Assembly (NCBI GenBank): GCA_003168355.1
Contig: PMSQ01000123.1
Span: 1 to 41,451, forward strand
From: Acidobacteriaceae bacterium
Lineage (GTDB): Bacteria > Acidobacteriota > Terriglobia > Terriglobales > Acidobacteriaceae
Direction of reading: 5' to 3'
DNA length: 41,451 nucleotides
In this document: positions 39,056 to 41,451 of the stretch, one piece after another
Layout: the number at the start of each line of letters is the position of its first letter
Position numbering within the stretch: position 1 is the first letter of the stretch
The notes under the pieces: model-generated
What the model was told of the DNA's origin: nothing
Databases searched by the model: none
The model's input: only the letters and a program-made list of their open reading frames with translations
Program-made: the position numbers and the translations under genes

Positions 39056-40533
39056 CCACGGCCTCTAGCTTTTTCTACCGCCCTTAACAGCGCCTGCGCC
39101 TTGTTCATCGACTCCTCGAACTCGCGGGCTGGATCGGAATCGGCCACGATCCCTGCTCCTGCCTGCAGATACGCGTGCTTGCCCTGCATGAGCATGGTTC
39201 GTATGCCGATGCACGAATCGAGATTCCCCGCGAAGTCAGCATAGAGCACCGAGCCGCCGTAGATACCGCGCCGCACCGGCTCCAGTTCTTCGATGATCTG
39301 CATGGCGCGGACTTTGGGCGCTCCGCTCAGTGTGCCCGCGGGAAAGCATGCGGCGAACGCGTCGAGTGCACCCAGATCCTTACGCAGCGTGCCTTCCAAC
39401 GCCGAGACCAAATGCATCACGTGGGAGTAACGCTCCACATACATCAGATCTTTTACTTTGACCGAGCCGTACTCGCTGACGCGGCCGAGATCGTTGCGGC
39501 CCAAATCGACGAGCATGACGTGCTCGGCGCGCTCTTTTTCGTCGTTAAGCATCTGCTGCTCAAGGCGCAGATCTTCGGCTTCGTCGCGCCCGCGCGGATG
39601 CGTGCCGGCAATGGGACGGTATTCCAGCTTGCGCCCGGTCACGCGCACCAGCATTTCGGGCGAAGAACCGAGAATCTGCGTCTCGCCCATCCGCAGGAAG
39701 TAAAGATAGGGCGAAGGATTCACCTGGCGCAGGGCGCGGTAAAGATCGAACGGCTCGATCCCGGGAACGAAGTCGAGGCGCTGTGAGAGCACCACCTGAA
39801 AAATGTCCCCCGCGGCAATGTATTGCTTGCAGCGCTCCACGCCGCGCAGAAATTTCGCGCGCGTGGTTCCAGAGTGGATCTTGAGTTTCCCCGGCTTTGC
39901 CTTCGTGGATTTGCGCCACATCGCCGGCCGCAATCCAGCGGCCAGCTTTCTTTCGAGTGCAGCGATGTCGCGAACGGCGCGGTCATAGGCCTGACGGGGG
40001 TTCTCCCGCGAAACGTCGGCCGCAGCCATGATGTGAATCTGATGGCGCAAGTGGTCGAAGGCCAGCAGCCGGTCGAAGAACATCAGTTCACAATCAGGAA
40101 GAAGAAGATCATCCTTTGCGCGTTCGCCAATCTTTTCTAATTGCCGCACCGCGTCGTAGGAGAAATAGCCGACAGCCCCAGCGGTGAAGGGCGGCAGCCC
40201 GGGGATCGCGGCCGGCTGGTGCTCGCTCAGTAGCAGCTTGACGAACTCAAAGACGCTGCCTTCGTGCCGTTCGCGGTTCCGTCCGCGTTCGATCTCGACG
40301 CTAGAACCTCGCGCCCGCAGCCGCATGTAGGGCCGAACTCCCAGGAACGTATAGCGGCCAATCTGCTCACCGCGCTCGACCGACTCCAGCAGAAACGCGT
40401 GCGGCTCTTTTTCCGCGATCGCGAGAAAGGCGGAAACGGGCGTGAGCAGATCGGCGCTCACCGATTTCACCACCGGCACCAGCGTCGCCGAACGCGCCAG
40501 ACGCGAGAATTCCTTGAACTCGGGGTTCATCAT
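39049..40533 (-). CDS. trpE: Anthranilate synthase component I
   Basis: TrpE makes anthranilate from chorismate. The 494-residue protein has the feedback tryptophan-binding motif LLES ([19 protein letters not shown]), [49 protein letters not shown], and [21 protein letters not shown] with chorismate-site residues; PabB usually lacks the LLES regulatory motif. Either of two adjacent ATGs (40533 or 40530) can start. It lies opposite to trpG rather than in an operon with it. Confidence 0.94.
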   Translation of the reverse strand: MMNPEFKEFSRLARSATLVPVVKSVSADLLTPVSAFLAIAEKEPHAFLLESVERGEQIGRYTFLGVRPYMRLRARGSSVEIERGRNRERHEGSVFEFVKLLLSEHQPAAIPGLPPFTAGAVGYFSYDAVRQLEKIGERAKDDLLLPDCELMFFDRLLAFDHLRHQIHIMAAADVSRENPRQAYDRAVRDIAALERKLAAGLRPAMWRKSTKAKPGKLKIHSGTTRAKFLRGVERCKQYIAAGDIFQVVLSQRLDFVPGIEPFDLYRALRQVNPSPYLYFLRMGETQILGSSPEMLVRVTGRKLEYRPIAGTHPRGRDEAEDLRLEQQMLNDEKERAEHVMLVDLGRNDLGRVSEYGSVKVKDLMYVERYSHVMHLVSALEGTLRKDLGALDAFAACFPAGTLSGAPKVRAMQIIEELEPVRRGIYGGSVLYADFAGNLDSCIGIRTMLMQGKHAYLQAGAGIVADSDPAREFEESMNKAQALLRAVEKARGRGQ

Positions 40534-40789
40534 GCGAAAGATGTTATGGATGAGACTCGGCGAGCCTCAGCACCGCCTCTCGGTCCATTATAGGGGAGCG
40601 GTATGGGCGAGGCGCCTCCCCGAACGATAGCGACCGGTTCGCTCACCGGAGTACCTATCGTCGGTACCCGAAAATGGGCTGCGAAATATTGGCCGGTGAA
40701 CCAATCCGGCAATTGACGGACGCATTCGATCATCGGAAGATACCTAAGGAAGAGACCAAGCAGTCGGGCCCTCGTGCGGTCACGAGCCT
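40534..40789. other. Divergent upstream region of trpE and the hydrolase gene
   Basis: About 256 bases with several short inverted repeats (for example GAGGCGCCTC at 40610-40619). No gene or clear promoter hexamer pair is seen. Confidence 0.35.
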
Positions 40790-41451
40790 ATGCGGATCAA
40801 GTTCTGGGGCGTGCGCGGTTCCACGCCGACCCCACAACCCGAGAACATGCGCTACGGAGGCAACACCTCCTGCGTCGAAGTGCGCTTCGGCGACCAAATC
40901 TATATTTTCGACTGCGGCACCGGATTTCGGGTGCTCGGCCAGCAACTGCAAAGCGAATTCGGCGACCGGCCGTTTTCCGCCCACGTCTTCGTTTCGCACT
41001 TTCATTGGGACCACATCCAGGGCATGCCATTCTTCCGCCCTTTGTATGCCAACGCTGAGAACCGTTTCCTCTTCCAGTGTTCCGCCCGAACGCGCAGCCT
41101 GAAACAAGTGCTGGCCGATCAGATGGCCGCGCCATATTTCCCCGTGAAAATCGATGAGATGAAAGCGCAGCGGGACTTTTACGACCTCGGGAGCGGGCGT
41201 ATTACGATTGGGGAAGGCGTCCAACTGCAGACCGCGTGGCTCAACCATCCTCAGGGATGCATGGGCTTCCGCCTCGAAACCAAAGATGGAGTGCTGGTCT
41301 ACGCCACCGACAACGAACCCGGAGACGCCGCCTTCGACAAGGCCGTACGCAAGCTGGCCGAAGGCGCGGACGTGCTCATCTACGACGCGCAATATCTTCC
41401 CGAAGAATACGAGGCGCGCCGCAGGGGCTGGGGACACAGCCACTGGCGCGA
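40790..41451 (+). CDS. Metallo-beta-lactamase-fold hydrolase (partial)
   Basis: The frame from ATG 40790 is open to the right edge, giving at least 220 residues. It starts MRIKFWGVRGSTPTP and has the metal-binding HxHxDH motif as H70-F-H72-W-D74-H75 in FVSHFHWDHIQGMPF. Further metal ligands are visible in the ATDNEPGD block and a GWGHSHW sequence at the edge. This subtype (with WGVRGSTP...GGNTSC) is common next to signalling proteins and resembles cyclic-nucleotide or RNA phosphodiesterases; the substrate is not known. Confidence 0.88.
   Translation, partial: MRIKFWGVRGSTPTPQPENMRYGGNTSCVEVRFGDQIYIFDCGTGFRVLGQQLQSEFGDRPFSAHVFVSHFHWDHIQGMPFFRPLYANAENRFLFQCSARTRSLKQVLADQMAAPYFPVKIDEMKAQRDFYDLGSGRITIGEGVQLQTAWLNHPQGCMGFRLETKDGVLVYATDNEPGDAAFDKAVRKLAEGADVLIYDAQYLPEEYEARRRGWGHSHWR

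Noticed and set aside
40674..41102. Plus-strand frame of 142 codons overlapping the hydrolase gene
   Set aside because: Ser/Ala/Pro-rich out-of-frame reading; the metallo-beta-lactamase motif lies in another frame.

Overview
The window is GC-rich bacterial chromosome with genes on both strands and no plasmid, prophage core or CRISPR signature. Gene content points to an uncultured soil member of the Acidobacteriota (Terriglobia-like). The evidence is an alternative complex III start (pentaheme ActA plus Tat-dependent ActB), a secreted DUF3857-transglutaminase-TPR protein, an AMIN-domain protein, a DUF4139 protein, small one-helix membrane proteins, and very many short palindromic intergenic repeats. 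This taxonomic call is inference; no rRNA gene is present.

Layout. 1-2628 (minus): actA-actB of a quinol-oxidising respiratory complex, running off the left edge, with a good promoter upstream. 2874-5837: an aldehyde dehydrogenase (minus) and a divergent amidase (plus). 6068-7965: a poorly conserved patch with a frameshifted secreted protein, doubtful small ORFs, a HEPN-like orphan and a repeat-filled gap. 7966-16548: the large DUF3857/TPR protein, a small membrane protein, a VOC protein, purM and purN separated by an inverted-repeat-bounded insert, a GNAT acetyltransferase and tyrS. 16558-17481: a REP-associated tyrosine transposase (RAYT) surrounded by its likely REP palindromes, whose relatives recur at four junctions around 7.9, 14.6, 17.5 and 30.6 kb. 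17517-23497: a lipoprotein beta-propeller, a YegS-like lipid kinase, a four-helix-bundle (23S rRNA IVP family) gene flanked by inverted repeats, sppA, an HU/IHF gene and pgeF.

23540-30568: accessory cluster with an HxlR regulator divergent from two tandem secreted paralogues, PhnB-like VOC, DoxX-like and RibD-C reductase genes, a BNR propeller, GNAT, a MoaD/ThiS protein, and a two-gene nucleotidyltransferase module with an ATGA overlap. 30671-38247: DUF4139 protein, GlsB-type and other small membrane proteins, efp-acyP-apt, a YtxH protein, an AMIN protein and a PilZ protein. 38471-40533: trpG and trpE placed tail to tail with overlapping stop codons. 40790-end: a metallo-beta-lactamase-fold hydrolase cut by the right edge.

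The most unusual signal is a set of degenerate tandem arrays with an exact 7-bp period. Each locus has its own heptamer sequence. Most are inverted pairs that begin at or near a stop codon, and they occur at about 15.2, 20.0 (inside a gene), 20.6/21.0, 22.0, 22.5, 25.6 and 35.0 kb. One inverted pair encloses the four-helix-bundle gene and supplies the stop codons of both that gene and its upstream neighbour. A second theme is two-hairpin elements in which the stem sequences differ between copies but pairing is kept.
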